A stretch of 64,000 nucleotides of DNA from Hyposmocoma kahamanoa (GCF_003589595.1 NW_020653993.1:6139230-6203229); one strand, 5' to 3'; shown: positions 41,134 through 51,990, counted from the stretch's first letter. The notes: generated by a model not told the origin, from the sequence alone. A program made the numbers and translations.

Positions 41134-41869
41134 TATAGATTTTAAGACTTTCGTGGTTATTCACTAAATGATTATCACTAGTATCAGGTTTCTTACCACG
41201 GTATGACTTCTTTTTATTTTCCCGATATTTCGGAACGGTTGCACGCTCCATGGCCACGGGTTGACTGGACGGCGGCAGATGACAGCTTTATGAGCAGACA
41301 TATCTGTCTACCCTCTTGCGCTGTCGACGACTACCTTCATCGCGATTTGTTGTGGCGTTACCATTGTCACTCACTTTTTTCACACAAACCACACTCACTG
41401 TATCCACACGCGAAACTGAACTCGAGGTGTTTTTGTTTTTATTACTGCACGCACTAAGGACCGGATTCCATGCACTGGACAGTTTAAAACCATCATCACG
41501 GTTAAATGTTTTGTACTTCGTGATCTCGATGGCTTCTCGTACTAACCGTGGTATGTAGTGACGTTCTGTCGAGAGTACCTGGGGGCTATGCAACTCGATC
41601 CAGTGGTTAGTGTCAGTCTGTGTGAGATGTTGTGCTATAGCCGACTTCTGTGCATCATTGTTTTTTACTGCTCGGATGTGTTCCTTCATACGATCGACAA
41701 TTGTTCGTTTAGTCTGACCGATATACGAGCTCCCACAACTGCAGTTCACTTTATTTATTTACACCCGGTGTTTTAAAATGGTGAAATAATCGGTGAAATA
41801 TCGGGAAAATAAGAAAATCGGTAAGAAGTGATACCGTGGTAAGAAACCTGATACTAGTGATAATCATTT
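41134..41869 (-). mobile_element. Penelope-like element remnant with 12-bp target duplication
   Basis: A 736-bp insert flanked by ATACTGATTAAA at 41122-41133 and 41870-41881. On the minus strand it has a short 5' arm (41869-about 41800), the endonuclease frame (41749-41288), and a 3' region with the same box as 22740-22878. The 5' and 3' arms share CCGTGGTAAGAAACC and TGATACTAGTGATAATCA in inverted orientation. Inverted terminal pieces of this kind are described for PLE insertions. The reverse-transcriptase domain is missing, so this is 5'-truncated. Confidence 0.85.
41288..41749 (-). pseudogene. PLE GIY-YIG endonuclease domain
   Basis: Reads VNCSCGSSYIGQTKRTIVDR then MKEHIRAVKNN. The Cys-x-Cys before the YIG box, the arginine of QTKR and the EH motif are typical of the GIY-YIG endonuclease that ends Penelope polyproteins, which nicks target DNA. 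The later Glu-containing region reads VREAIEITKYKTFNRDDG, followed by W-NPVL and a basic tail RRQRKRVDRYVCS with a stop. The first GIY strand is not kept: upstream in frame is a stop, so the N-terminal part of the domain and the whole reverse transcriptase are lost. The remaining frame of about 150 codons is uninterrupted, which suggests a fairly recent insertion. Confidence 0.85.
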
Positions 41870-42002
41870 ATACTGATTAAACTCTACTACTCAGTCGTAA
41901 GGCAGATTCCCCTGAGAAGAATGAGCAAAAAAACTCTAGAGGTTGCTCTTTGTAAATATATATTTGGATACATTTATAATTACAATATTTAATTTAAACA
42001 TC

Positions 42003-42366
42003 TTACACGAAATTAAACTATTTTTCCGGATTTAAATCGCGTATATATGTTTTTTCAAACAAACCGACGTTTCGGACGCTTTACAGGTCCCATGGTCACG
42101 GTTGACTGACGTGGTACAGTCTTCAACCAGTTATGTCTAATATTGATGCAAACCACCCTATTTTTTCATTATAGTTACAATAGTTATTAATTAAATACCT
42201 TATTTTTAATTTTACAATGAAAATATTCCAATTTACGCTACATTAAGTTTTACAAATTATTTTATTGAATGAAATTTTAGGAAATTTTTATTAAGTTCAA
42301 TTTATTATTCATTAATAATAGAAATTAGAATAAACTGAAACATGTCAATACTGCAGTCTTATATCT
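42003..42366 (-). mobile_element. Family I element, long copy
   Basis: Begins CTATTTTTCCGGATTTAAATC, then (inverse) GGTTTGTTTGAAAAAA, CCGACGTTTCGGACGC and CAGGTCCCATGGTCACGG. It is followed by about 240 bp of AT-rich sequence ending ATACTGCAGTCTTAT. The same 340-bp block occurs in opposite orientation at 55831-56170, so the AT-rich part belongs to the element. Confidence 0.65.
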
Positions 42367-42482
42367 GTTTGGGATTTTTCATTAGAGGAAATACTCAACT
42401 ATTAAACATTAAATATTAAACATCTTAGATCGAGAACACCTGAAAGAGATAAACGAGTCACTACCAAGAATTTTTGTCGTCC

Positions 42483-42625
42483 AAGTATGCAGAAGTTGTA
42501 TAATAACCTTTGGTATAAAGTTTTTGTTTCACTATAGTTTTGAACCTCGTTATTAACAAGTTTTATATCAATCGGGATCTTATTATTAGAAGCCTATACA
42601 TTGCCCCTTAAACGCATTTGACACT
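42483..42625 (+). repeat. Family L repeat
   Basis: GTATGCAGAAGTTGTATAAT, GTATAAAGTTTTTGTTTC and GAAGCCTATACATTGCCCC, the inverse orientation of the 8610 copy. Confidence 0.5.
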
Positions 42626-43497
42626 TTATGAAGACAAGGGTCAATATTCCTTTAAATGATAGTTCTAACGTACTAAAGCGGAAAAGGCTGTCAATATTAT
42701 TAATTTTTTATCAAAATTAATTTTAAAGGATTTTTATGAAATAGATTCAACATATGATCCGATATGTGGATCGATTCAGAAGCATCCCAAATGTCTGATC
42801 CCAAAGTAAGTAAATACTGTGCCACAAACACTTAAACCCGAGATAATACATAAAAAAGTTAGGTTTCCCTTATTGACCCGGCCGAAGATCGAACCTGGGA
42901 CCTCAGAGATGGCGTCACCATGAAAAGAGTTGTGCGAGTCACTCGACGAGGTCGTCATCGCGTTCCTATTAATCGCAAAGTTAATTCCTTCTGTTAATTA
43001 TTATTTATAGATGAGATATTAAGCGACGGGACGGAAGATCTTCCGGAGTTGTTTCAATAAATATGACAAAATGATTTCAGCGTAGTCGGAACATAGTTTG
43101 AAAAGATTTAGCAGCGCAAGCTGCTAATCGAATCCGGAATTTTACATGCAAGGCAAACGTTTTCTTAAGTGGGCTGTCACTAGCAGTATGCCGAATTTAT
43201 ATCCTCTATTTAAGGCCAAACTGTCTTAGGCGGAACTGCATTGAATTGCGATGTGCTGCACGCATCAAATTACTTGCTCTGTAAACCTGCAACGCTGCGT
43301 ACTTAGTGCATTATAATATTATGTATTATGTTTCGTAGTGCTAATTCGTGATGTTGTGCAATTCCGCTTGTTAACACATTGTCATGTGAGCAGTTTCCGA
43401 ATCATTAAAACATCACGGGTTACCTTCGTATATGTATATAAATAAAATGTCTGTCTGTGTGTGTATTACTATTATATATAGTATAATATATAGTATT
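42626..43497. other. Unassigned, with tRNA-like fragments
   Basis: 42880-42955 (minus) contains AAGATCGAACCTGGGACC and CGACGAGGTCGTC, tRNA-like. 43110-43180 has CGAATCCGGAATTTTACATG. No intact RNA gene. Confidence 0.4.
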
Positions 43498-43738
43498 AGT
43501 AGAGCTCCTTGTGAAAGAGTTTGTAAAGGGAAGTACTGCCACCTTACCTATTTCTAAACAATAATGTCAGCATTACTGTTTTCCGGTTTTGAAGGGTAAG
43601 GGTGCTGGTGAAATAACATTCACATGGGACTTGTCAACTTAAAGCTCTGAGTGGCACTGCAACTGTTATGGAGAGGCGTGTAGCTTACCATCAAGCGCAC
43701 GACGAGTTCGTCCCGTATCTTGATATTATATTAAAAAG
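43498..43738 (+). repeat. Family A SINE-like repeat with internal deletion
   Basis: Head and tail are both present (GTAGAGCTCCTTGTGAAAG; ATCAAGCGCACGACGAG; TTGATATTATATTAAAAA), but about 60 bp between GACTTGTCAACTTA and AAGCTCTGAGTGG is missing. Confidence 0.75.
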
Positions 43739-44074
43739 TAACAGAAAAATCATATTAGAGGACCCAAATATGTACTTCGTTTGTGCAAAATTTTAAAAAC
43801 AAAGTCGATATGAAAGTTAAATTTTAAACTAGTAAATTTTTAATTTGATACATCTACGTCATAGCACTATTGCGAACCTAATAGTAGTTTTCAACCAGCT
43901 AAGAGTGACGAGACGAGGCGAGACGAGAATAGAAATCTCGCCAGCCTTTTTTTTTTCAGATATGGCCTTATATATCTGAAAAAAAGGCCAGCTATGAAAT
44001 CGTACCCTTGGATTTCATATTCAGCAAGCGTAGCAAAAAGCTTATGAATAATTATACTTTTTGATTTAATAAAA

Positions 44075-44608
44075 GCGACCTCAAAAGTACATCTATTTGA
44101 CAAATTTTACTGAAATCGATTAACGGAAAGTAGGTGAAATGCAATAAATTGGAGTCATCCCCTATTTTGCCACCCTTAGGGGTTGAAATTTTTTTTTCAA
44201 ATTTCAACGGGATCTGTACTGAAGTACCCCCTTTCCAACAAAAAAAAGGATTTAGTACAGCAAAAAAACCGTTAAACTCCAAAAACAAAAATCCGCAAGG
44301 AGCACATACAAAAAATTCGTCATGTCTGATGGTTCGTTGTGTGGCTTAATTGGCAGAGCACTGATTGCCCAAGGGTGCTGGCTCGAATGAATTTTTCTAA
44401 GTATTAAATCTTATCATTAATAATCAAAACAAACTAGTGGAGTAATTTCACAAAAAAAATTGAATATCATCATAGTAGTAAAACATCGTGACATGGAATA
44501 AACTTCAAAAAAGAATCATCAAAATCGATTCACAGAGTAATCGCGTAACATACACACAAAAAAATGCAGTCAATTGAGAACCTCTCCTTTTTGAAGTCGA
44601 TTAAAACG
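44075..44608 (-). repeat. Family D repeat with a tRNA-like insertion
   Basis: Plus-strand order: GAAATCGATTAACGGAAAG, TCATCCCCTATTTTGCCACC, GTACCCCCTTTCCAACAAA, and terminus CTCTCCTTTTTGAAGTCG. Between 44300 and 44480 lies a tRNA-like segment with GTGTGGCTTAATTGGCAGAG and GGTGCTGGCTCGAATG. Confidence 0.6.
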
Positions 44609-44700
44609 TTATCGACTAATTTCGTTCCTGGAATATTGCAACCTGTCTCCCGAAAAGTTGTCATTTTGCAGATATGACTTTATTACACCCAGAGAGCTAA

Positions 44701-45159
44701 GGGCTCTTAGACATAAACACGATACGACGTCGTATCATGGAAATCCACGACGAGTAACGTAAAAATTCCACGTGTGCCACGACGCACGGCATAACGTCGT
44801 GTCGTAGAAACTCACGGTGCGCTCCCCAGTGCCGCATTCATTTGTTACTCATATTCAAAGATGACTTTGTATTCTTTTGATGTTGTGTCCCACAGTACAG
44901 GACGCTCCTCGAATAGGGTTATTAAATCAACCTCAATGTCGTCTGTCATCTTTGAAAATTGAATAACAAATGAATGCGGCACTTGGGAGCGCACCGTAAG
45001 TTTCTACGACGTCGTGCCGTGCGTCGTGGTACGCTGCGATGTCGTGACGTGAATTTTTACGTTGCTCGTCGTAGATTTCCACGATACGACGTCGCAACGT
45101 GAAACGATGCCGCGTCATAGCGCGACGCGATGTCGTATCGTGTTTATGTGTCAGAGCCC
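44701..45159. mobile_element. Harbinger-like foldback element
   Basis: 459 bp with inverted arms of about 160 bp or more. Left GGGCTCTTAGACATAAACAC and ACGACGTCGTATCATGG; right ATCGTGTTTATGTGTCAGAGCCC. Both arms hold GTGCCGCATTCATTTG-type and AAGATGAC-type words near the centre. It is flanked by TAA on both sides (44698-44700, 45160-45162). GGG/CCC ends and a TAA duplication fit PIF/Harbinger MITEs. The right arm carries about 40 extra bp (CGATGCCGCGTCATAGCGCG). No coding sequence. Confidence 0.8.
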
Positions 45160-45162
45160 TAA

Positions 45163-45682
45163 TTCATATTCAGCAGGCGTTACAAAAATATTAAAACGTA
45201 ATTCTTTGTCTACTAGGCTTAAGAATTTTGTGTGTACCTAGTAAAAACTAAAAGGATATCTTGTAAACTCGAAATGTAACTTCGGAAAATTAAGGTACCT
45301 ACTTAATAATGTACACTACTCTTAACATTTGTAACTTATAGCTTACCGTAAATAAAGCAAGTGGTTATTTCCATTTGAAACTTGTTTTAGTTGTGTGTAA
45401 GGCGCCCTTCCTTCTCCTTGATTATAAATTTTACACGCAGCATCTGATCAAATTCCACTACTCTCATGCTCACTTTAACCGACTGGAGCTGACCATTACA
45501 GGGTCACTTTGTTCACGTCTTTTCTATGGCAGTGGGCTAATTTTACCCCTAAGGGATATTATAGCATCTAGCGTAAGCCATATTGAATTATTGCTGATGT
45601 CATGAATCTTATGACACTCCCTAATAATATGAATTTATCGATACATCATTTATCAAGATCCATTGAAGTAGGAAGTAACATG
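45163..45682. other. Unassigned interval
   Basis: No recognised gene. The word TTCATATTCAGCAGGCG just after the foldback element resembles TTCATATTCAGCAAGCG at 44013. Confidence 0.4.
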
Positions 45683-46366
45683 CAACTTACCTGTTATGTA
45701 CATAAGGTCGTAATTTGTACGCTAACGTACCTTTTAAGGGGACATTTAGTACATGTACCAAATGACTTTGTTTATGGGACCCCTAACAACACGAAATAAG
45801 TCGCTCTTCCGTAGAATATTCTCGTACCTACTCGACTCAAATGTTTGAAACAGTTTCGCGATTTCAGGGAGGTCTGCATAAAAAAATTGATTGGTTTTAT
45901 GTACTGATATAAGAATAGTTACACACATATTACACATCACAAATATAAAACAAAATACAATGGAATTTCAGAGGGAGGTATTATCCACTCTGTGCATGAG
46001 TTTCTAACGTAATATCCAACTTACCTGTTATGTACATATGGTCGTAAATTGTACGCTAACGTAACTTTTACGGGGACATTTAGTACATGTGCCAAAAGAC
46101 TTTATTTATCGGACCCCTGACAACTCGAAATAATTCGCTTTTCCGTAGAACGTTCTCGTGCCACCTATTCGACTCAAATATTTAAACAGTTTCGCAATTT
46201 CAGGGAGGTCAGCGTAAAAAAGTCGATTAGTTTTATGTACTGATATAATAATAGATACACACATGTTACACATCACAAATATAAAACAAAATACAATGGA
46301 ATAATTTTGGGATTTCAGAGGGAGGTATTATCCACTCTGTACATGACTTTATAAAGTAATATCGAA
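45683..46366. repeat. Tandem duplication of a 334-bp unit
   Basis: Unit 1 at 45683-46016 and unit 2 from 46017 both start CAACTTACCTGTTATGTACAT and contain GGGGACATTTAGTACATG, TTTCAGGGAGGTC, TTTTATGTACTGATATAA and GAGGGAGGTATTATCCACTC. The second has a 15-bp extension before the last block. Differences are scattered substitutions. No frame is preserved in both units. Confidence 0.85.
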
Positions 46367-46429
46367 GTTTATGGCGGTACTACATGGGTATTAGATTAGA
46401 TGTTTGATTGGATATATTATTTTATATGA

Positions 46430-46500
46430 TACTTAGTGACAAGACCAACGAGCCGTGTGGCGGTGGTAAGCATCACGCCTGTCCATAACAGTTGCAATCA
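46430..46500 (-). repeat. Family A SINE-like repeat, tail fragment
   Basis: GATACTTAGTGACAAGACC, GTGGTAAGCATCACGCC and GTCCATAACAGTTGCA. It runs straight into family J. Confidence 0.55.
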
Positions 46501-46502
46501 AC

Positions 46503-46730
46503 GCCTCTCAAGCAGATGCCGTGGATTCGAATCCAGCCTCGCACTGAGTGTTTCGGAATTTATGTGCGAAATTTAATTTCAAATTTATAGGAAAGTATCG
46601 TGTTGAAACCTGCACATCGAAGAAGGTTCACAACCCTCGGACAACGTGTAAAGTCCCCAACTAAACCCTCTCTTGAGAGGAGACACGTGTCCAACAGTAG
46701 GACGTATAAATTGATTGATGATAATGATAT
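46503..46730 (+). repeat. Family J RTE/SINE-type repeat
   Basis: GATTCGAATCCAGCCTCGC (B-box-like), GAAAGTATCGTGTTGAAACC, GAGAGGAGACACGTGTCCAAC and a (TGAT)n-like end at 46710-46725, as usual for RTE-mobilised repeats. Confidence 0.6.
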
Positions 46731-48419
46731 AATTGTTTAACAGTACACTTAGGATTCATCTTTGGACTTTGGTACATTCTCATGATAAATGACGAAGAGC
46801 TGAACTTCATTATGTTTAAAAAAAGGCATGCAATTACATGGTCTTTCATCAAAGCAGCAGGCAAAAAAGTCTAAACTGATATCTTTATAATGACTAATCC
46901 TTTTTCTCTGAAATATAAAATTCATTTAGTCAATGTATGTTTTAATCTGTTCTGAGCTGTTTGATTTGTATAAATTAAGTTTGATAGTTTCATGTTGAGG
47001 CTCAAAAGTAAAACAAACTAGCATTTAAAAGCCTGAAACTCTACTAAGTAAAATTCGCTTCTGTCAGTCGCCGGCTGATGCCGCGACACGCTCGCTTTGC
47101 TCGCTCGGCTCGTGTTGCTTTTTCATGTACTAACCTAATCTACTGAATGGAGGGCGCTACCAAGATTTGACCTAAATATTTATTTAGTATGCTTAAACAT
47201 AATGACAGTGTTACCTTAAACGCAGTTCATTTACAATTTATCCGTAGATCAAACTAATATAGACTGAACAAATTGTATAAACATAAAAAAAACATCGTTT
47301 ATTTCAAAAAGTGCACATTCACAATTGATCCCTTTAAAAAAAATTCTCTACTCCACATAAACAAAAGTCTTCATACTATTTGAAACCAATTGGAAACCGT
47401 TATAAAGCCACCGTCACACCGGACGCTGTGACGAGAGACGTGTGACGTGGCAAACGTCACGCGTGTCTTATTGTGTGTACACACATTGTGTTAGGATAAA
47501 GGATGACGTACCCAGTGGTTGTTTCATTGAATAACGACGTATTTTACACTAACAGGTACATACGGACATTGTGGACACCTATGTATACATTACAAAACAT
47601 TCACGTACACAGGGTTGTCACTGATGCAAGTTGTATTACACCTCAGCGGATGCTGGTACGAATGCTGATTTTATGCATCTAAAAAAAACGCGAAAAATCC
47701 TTCATGAAAGCTTTCTATTTCCCATGGTACTGTAAATGTTATTTCAATAATTTTGTAAATTTATTAACAAAATAATCATTCTTCATGAAAACAATTAATC
47801 TGCCTAGCTTAATCGTTGTGAAATTTTATCAATTATATTTTAAAAATAACAGTTGAGCTGTGTTTTCGACTTGCAGTCTTTTTCTGGAAGGTTTGCAAAT
47901 TATTCCACCGTACCTTTTAGGTCATGTCACGACTCGAACATACGCAATAAATATCAGTGTTGATGAATGCGGATGCGAATTTAGATATTTTATTATAAGC
48001 GAATGTCAACATTCGCAACAAGCCCGGTACAATCAAGAGTACATCAAGCTTGACACTTTGTACTTTAGACCGTTCTTATTGTCAGTGGCGTAGAGTTGGA
48101 TTTAAATCTTAAGTGGCAAGCTTGATGTGCTCATGACTCTGTACATACTTACGTCTTTAAATTCTTGTTGGGTTATGCAGACGCTACCTAAACATCGCCA
48201 CTTAATACATTCTTGAAGCTGTTTTACTACAGTCACATACCTACATGTTTTTAGTTCAAAAAGTAACATGTACAAGCCGCTAAACGCTTAAATTATAGCT
48301 TTTTATCATTTTATGTCACATTATTTTTTTTTTCTTTTCCTATAATTCAATGCTCGGTGAACTTAGCAGGTATCATCAAATATTTCATTTTTTTTTTAAA
48401 TTAAGTAAGGGGCTACACT
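46731..48419. other. Mostly unassigned interval
   Basis: 47405-47470 is CpG-rich with overlapping palindromic words (GTGACGTGGCAAACGTCACG, ACGCGTG). 47085-47115 has CGCTCGCTTTGCTCGCTC. The rest is AT-rich. No gene recognised. Confidence 0.4.
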
Positions 48420-48870
48420 ACGAAGTTTAGATTCGACCTTATCGTCTAGAATAAGTCTCCTGCCTCTGCGTTCAATCGAATCAAGAGCCTCAAGTTGGTA
48501 CTTCGCTGAGCCACCCCACAGGTGGCTGTAATACCTTATACAAGATCCGACCTTATTAAAGGTACCCAGTTTTCTGGCTGCAATTTGTGCCTTATATTCA
48601 ATATTAGCGCCAAAATTATTAATTAATTAATCAATGTTATGCCAGGGAGCTCCAGCCTAACGGTAAGAGTAGCAGATATACCCCGAAAAATGGAAGTCAG
48701 ATTAAATTGACTCCTTTTAGCAGAAAACAGATAGGACTGTGTTTTGGTGGCTTTAAAATCGATCAGATTGTCATCTCCCCACTGAGAGAAGAGATGTAAG
48801 GTCAATGTGTCCGCTCCACCATGGCCTCTCTCAACGAACGGATAGCTACTCTGCTGACTTTTGCGCTGGA
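48420..48870 (-). pseudogene. CR1/Jockey-type reverse transcriptase relic
   Basis: Minus-strand peptide blocks: SQWGDDNLIDFKATKTQSY, LFSAKRSQFN and LELPGITLI, and after a short break FGANIEYKAQIAARKLG, YYSHLWGGSAKYQLEALDSI. These match the stretch following the catalytic palm in CR1/Jockey LINEs (N-KT, LG-I, the A-RKLG helix, HLW-G). A deletion and frame changes near 48600 and 48550 break the frame. The YxDD core is not present. It may be the same family as the C-terminus at 1896. Confidence 0.75.
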
Positions 48871-48973
48871 CTGATGTCTCTCCGTAACCGGGCGGTCATT
48901 CATTCGTTCATTTTATTTTCTTTATTTTTATTCTGTAACTTTTGTACTAACAGTAGAATAGATGGCTTGTAAG

Positions 48974-49201
48974 CATTGACTTACAATTATATGGACGTCG
49001 GGTCCGCGCTAAAAAGTGTCCGCACTTGTAAGGCGCTAAAATCGTATACAGAGCGCCAAATTCCGCTTTAGTCTTCATTTGTTCGACTGACAGCGCGATA
49101 CTGCGATGACATTACAATTTAAATTTCGAATAGGTTGACTTGGGACATTTTTTTCGTGGTTTTTTTATTAGACCCGTCGTCCATTTATTTGTAAGTCAAT
49201 G
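48974..49201 (+). mobile_element. Family E hAT-like MITE, complete
   Basis: 228 bp with perfect 13-bp ends and the 8-bp duplication CTTGTAAG at 48966-48973 and 49202-49209. The target itself resembles the element end (TTGTAAG), which may reflect site preference or chance. It is close in sequence to the copy at 3178. Confidence 0.88.
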
Positions 49202-49209
49202 CTTGTAAG

Positions 49210-50485
49210 TGTACTAACAAAATGGACTGTAAATTGTCTGCAACAAATGATTTTTATTTTTTTATTTTTATAACAACTACAGCAAAACACTTTTTTAGAT
49301 TATTTTTCTTTTGTAATATTTTGTAGGTGAGAAGTAAAGGACCTTAAGTTCACATTTTGGAATTTAGATGTTTTTCAAATATAGCTTTAGAATGGTAATA
49401 ATAAAAAGTTTATAAATAAATAACGTACACACTCATAGCCCCGCACTACGAATACCTGTATCGCGAGTGCCATAGACACACAGACATCCACAAATTACAC
49501 CCAAACTATAGACAGAGATTTTAGATTCCAATATAATAAAAAGGCGGCGTTCAATCGAAGTATTATATTACACGCGTAATATAACAAGTATAATAAAAAA
49601 CACGCCTGCGAAGCTTGAGAAGACTGTTATATTGAGAATGAAAAAAGTAATTGACACAAATTTGATGTAGGTAGGTTAAACGTGATTTTTCCGCTAAAAT
49701 GGAAGTTTCACCATGTCTAACGTGTAAGCAGTAAACACAGCTCGTAAACTGTATGACCATAAACACGTTTATGTATTTTTGTCACAATATACATAATTGG
49801 AAACTTGCCCTTAGCTTGACTGGTGCCAGAGCGCCACAGACGCGCCACTGCAGCGCCTCTAGAAGTGTCTAATTTGATGCGCCCTAACTATTATTAAATT
49901 TAGTACATTATTGCAGAGGCCGGAAAGTAAGGGATTGCTGGACGAGTATTAGTTACAAGGACAAACGCTAGAGAGGCCTTGTATTAATACGAGTCAAACA
50001 ATCCTCGTTCCCGCCGAGGCATGTATAGTATTTTTCTCAAACAATGTGAGGAAGGAATTAGTAAATGAGTAAAGAGAGGAAGGTGTACAATAGAAAAAGT
50101 AAGAAAATATTAATTAATATTTATCGTGTTAGGACAATTCTCGCAAATGTGAACACAGGAGAGTTGGCTGTATGAGTTTTTTGTCTGTTTACGTAGTTCA
50201 TTATTAGTAAGTAGATTTAAAAAATTTAGAGAAGTGGACAGTATTGCATTTCCATACTCACTTTGCAGGCATTGGCCAGGAAGAAGTCGCACGGTCCATA
50301 AATGGCAAACTTTCCGTGTTCGTTTTTTGAAAATAATGCAAATATTTCTGAGCATGTTTGAGAAAATTATTATTAGCGTGAAAGAACTTTTATAGTATTA
50401 TCTTCTACCACAACGACGACAAGTGTTGTTGTGACCCTCTTAGTAAACGCGACTCATAATGCAGAGCGCAAACTGAGATACTTTT
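49210..50485. other. Unassigned interval with a family B fragment
   Basis: 49420-49507 (minus) has CATAGCCCCGCACTACG and CACAAATTACACCCAAAC, part of family B. 49932-50004 holds imperfectly inverted words (GGATTGCTGGACGAG; CGAGTCAAACAATCC). No gene. Confidence 0.45.
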
Positions 50486-50728
50486 TTTTTATAGTACAAA
50501 GTGACGGGACGAGGACGTCGTGGGCCTGGTGATAAGCGACACGCCTGTCCATAACAGTTGCAGTGTCACTCAGAGCTTTAAAACGCAATCTGAGGGGCCA
50601 TTGCACCCGTTACCCTGAGAGGTAAGTTGATAAGTCTCAAGTGCCAGTAATTTCACTAGCACCCTTGATAGAAATAAAGAGGCAGTACTTCCATGGACGA
50701 ACTCTTTCACAAGGAGCTCTACTGCTAC
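50486..50728 (-). repeat. Family A SINE-like repeat, internally deleted
   Basis: Tail, middle and head are present (AGTACAAAGTGACGGGACG; CCTGAGAGGTAAGTTG; CTCTTTCACAAGGAGCTC), but about 50 bp is missing after GCACCCTTGATAG. Confidence 0.75.
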
Positions 50729-51000
50729 TAAATATTCCACATTTGTTAAAATTATGCACAAGAAACATCGTACGCACGAAAATATATAGTATTTATTTAG
50801 TCTGTTGTCGTACGTATAAATATAAACACGCAAGAAAGGAGATCGAACAGAGCAGTCAGAGGAAAATAGTCTGAAAAGACATGGGAAAATGGCCTGTGAT
50901 AGCTCGAAATTGGCCCATTTGTACCAGCACCCCTCTTCTGAGATAACGGCCTCTAATTGACCAAGTGATATTATCATAACAAGTAAGCAGAGCAATAAAT

Positions 51001-51566
51001 GCTCATAAATCTAGAGATAGAAAATTTCAACTTAATATACCAGATTAACTCAATAATTATGACGCTACAAAGTTAAAATTATTTCTGAATTAATGTCACA
51101 GTTTTATTCCATATTTACACTGTAATGTTATTCTTAAGTCAAAATTGATTTAAGGATTGTGATTTTAATTTATCTGTCTTACTTTACTGCTTATAAATCT
51201 GGGGATAAAAAATTTCGACTTAATATACCAGATTAACTCAATTAATTATGGCGCAACAAAGGTAAAAAAGTTTCTAAATTAATGTCACGGTTTTATTTCA
51301 TATTTAAACAGTAATTTTATTCTTAAATAAAAATTGATTTAAGAATTGTCATTTTAATTTTCTGCCTTACTTTGCTGCTCATAAATCTGGGGATAGAAAA
51401 TTTCGACTTATTATACCAGATTAACACAATGAACTATGACGCAAGAAAGCTAAAATAATTTCTAAATTAATGTCACAGTTTTATTCCATATTTAAACTAT
51501 AATTTTGTTCTTAAATCAATTTGATTAAATGATCAAAATGAATTTAAGGGATGTCATTTTATCTGC
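51001..51566. repeat. Tandem trimer, 188-bp unit
   Basis: Three head-to-tail units starting at 51001, 51189 and 51377. Each begins GCTCATAAATCT or GCTTATAAATCT and contains AATATACCAGATTAAC-like, TTAATGTCAC, GTTTTATT and AAAATTGATTTAAG words. The spacing is 188 bp both times. Third-unit additions lie near 51520. AT-rich and non-coding: a short satellite-like array. Confidence 0.85.
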
Positions 51567-51917
51567 CAGTTTACATTCACTTTAATACAGTTTGTCAAAA
51601 AAAAATAAAAAATAATAATAAAAAAAATAAGTACGTACTTGACTCCTATCTCCCTGATGGAAAGTAACAATGTAGTGCATTATGTAATCATTAATGTGAC
51701 TGTTTTTACATGAAATGTTTAAAAATCAGACTGAAACATATTATGGAATCATAAAAATCTGAACCATAACACAACCAAAGAGATTTGTCACTATAACTGT
51801 AGAAATTAATCATCGTAAACCGACCCCAGCCCTCTATCAGAATTTCTTGAGAATTTTCTTTTTTCTTTGTCAGTGATTCTTGTTAAATTCTAATAAATTA
51901 AAACTTTCTCTCCTAAA

Positions 51918-51990
51918 AAGCGAGTTATCATTACCAGATTGACTTATTAGTCTTCACTTATTAGTCAATCTGGTAATGATAAGACGCTTT
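51918..51990. repeat. 27-bp near-perfect hairpin
   Basis: Arms 51918-51944 and 51964-51990 pair with two adjacent mismatches. The core TTATCATTACCAGATTGACT is perfect. The spacer is 19 bases. A 73-nt stem-loop of this form resembles a microRNA precursor in size, but could equally be a small foldback repeat. Confidence 0.65.

Larger units (their letters stand above)
41075..41965 (-). repeat. Family G LINE 3' UTR, split by a PLE
   Basis: Left part about 41066-41133 (GCCAATAATCTTTATTTC, AAATTACACTTGAAATTG); right part 41870-41965 (GTCGTAAGGCAGATTCCCC, AAACTCTAGAGGTTGC). The two join through the duplicated ATACTGATTAAA that flanks the PLE. Confidence 0.65.

Noticed and set aside
49932..50004. 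Foldback element
   Set aside because: Arms pair at only about 16 of 20 positions and no wider inverted similarity is visible.
50570..50995. 141-codon minus-strand frame as a gene
   Set aside because: About a third of it is the family A repeat read through; the remainder has no motif.
51001..51566. CRISPR array
   Set aside because: Units are 188 bp and repeat throughout, without the spacer-repeat pattern; the sequence is eukaryotic.
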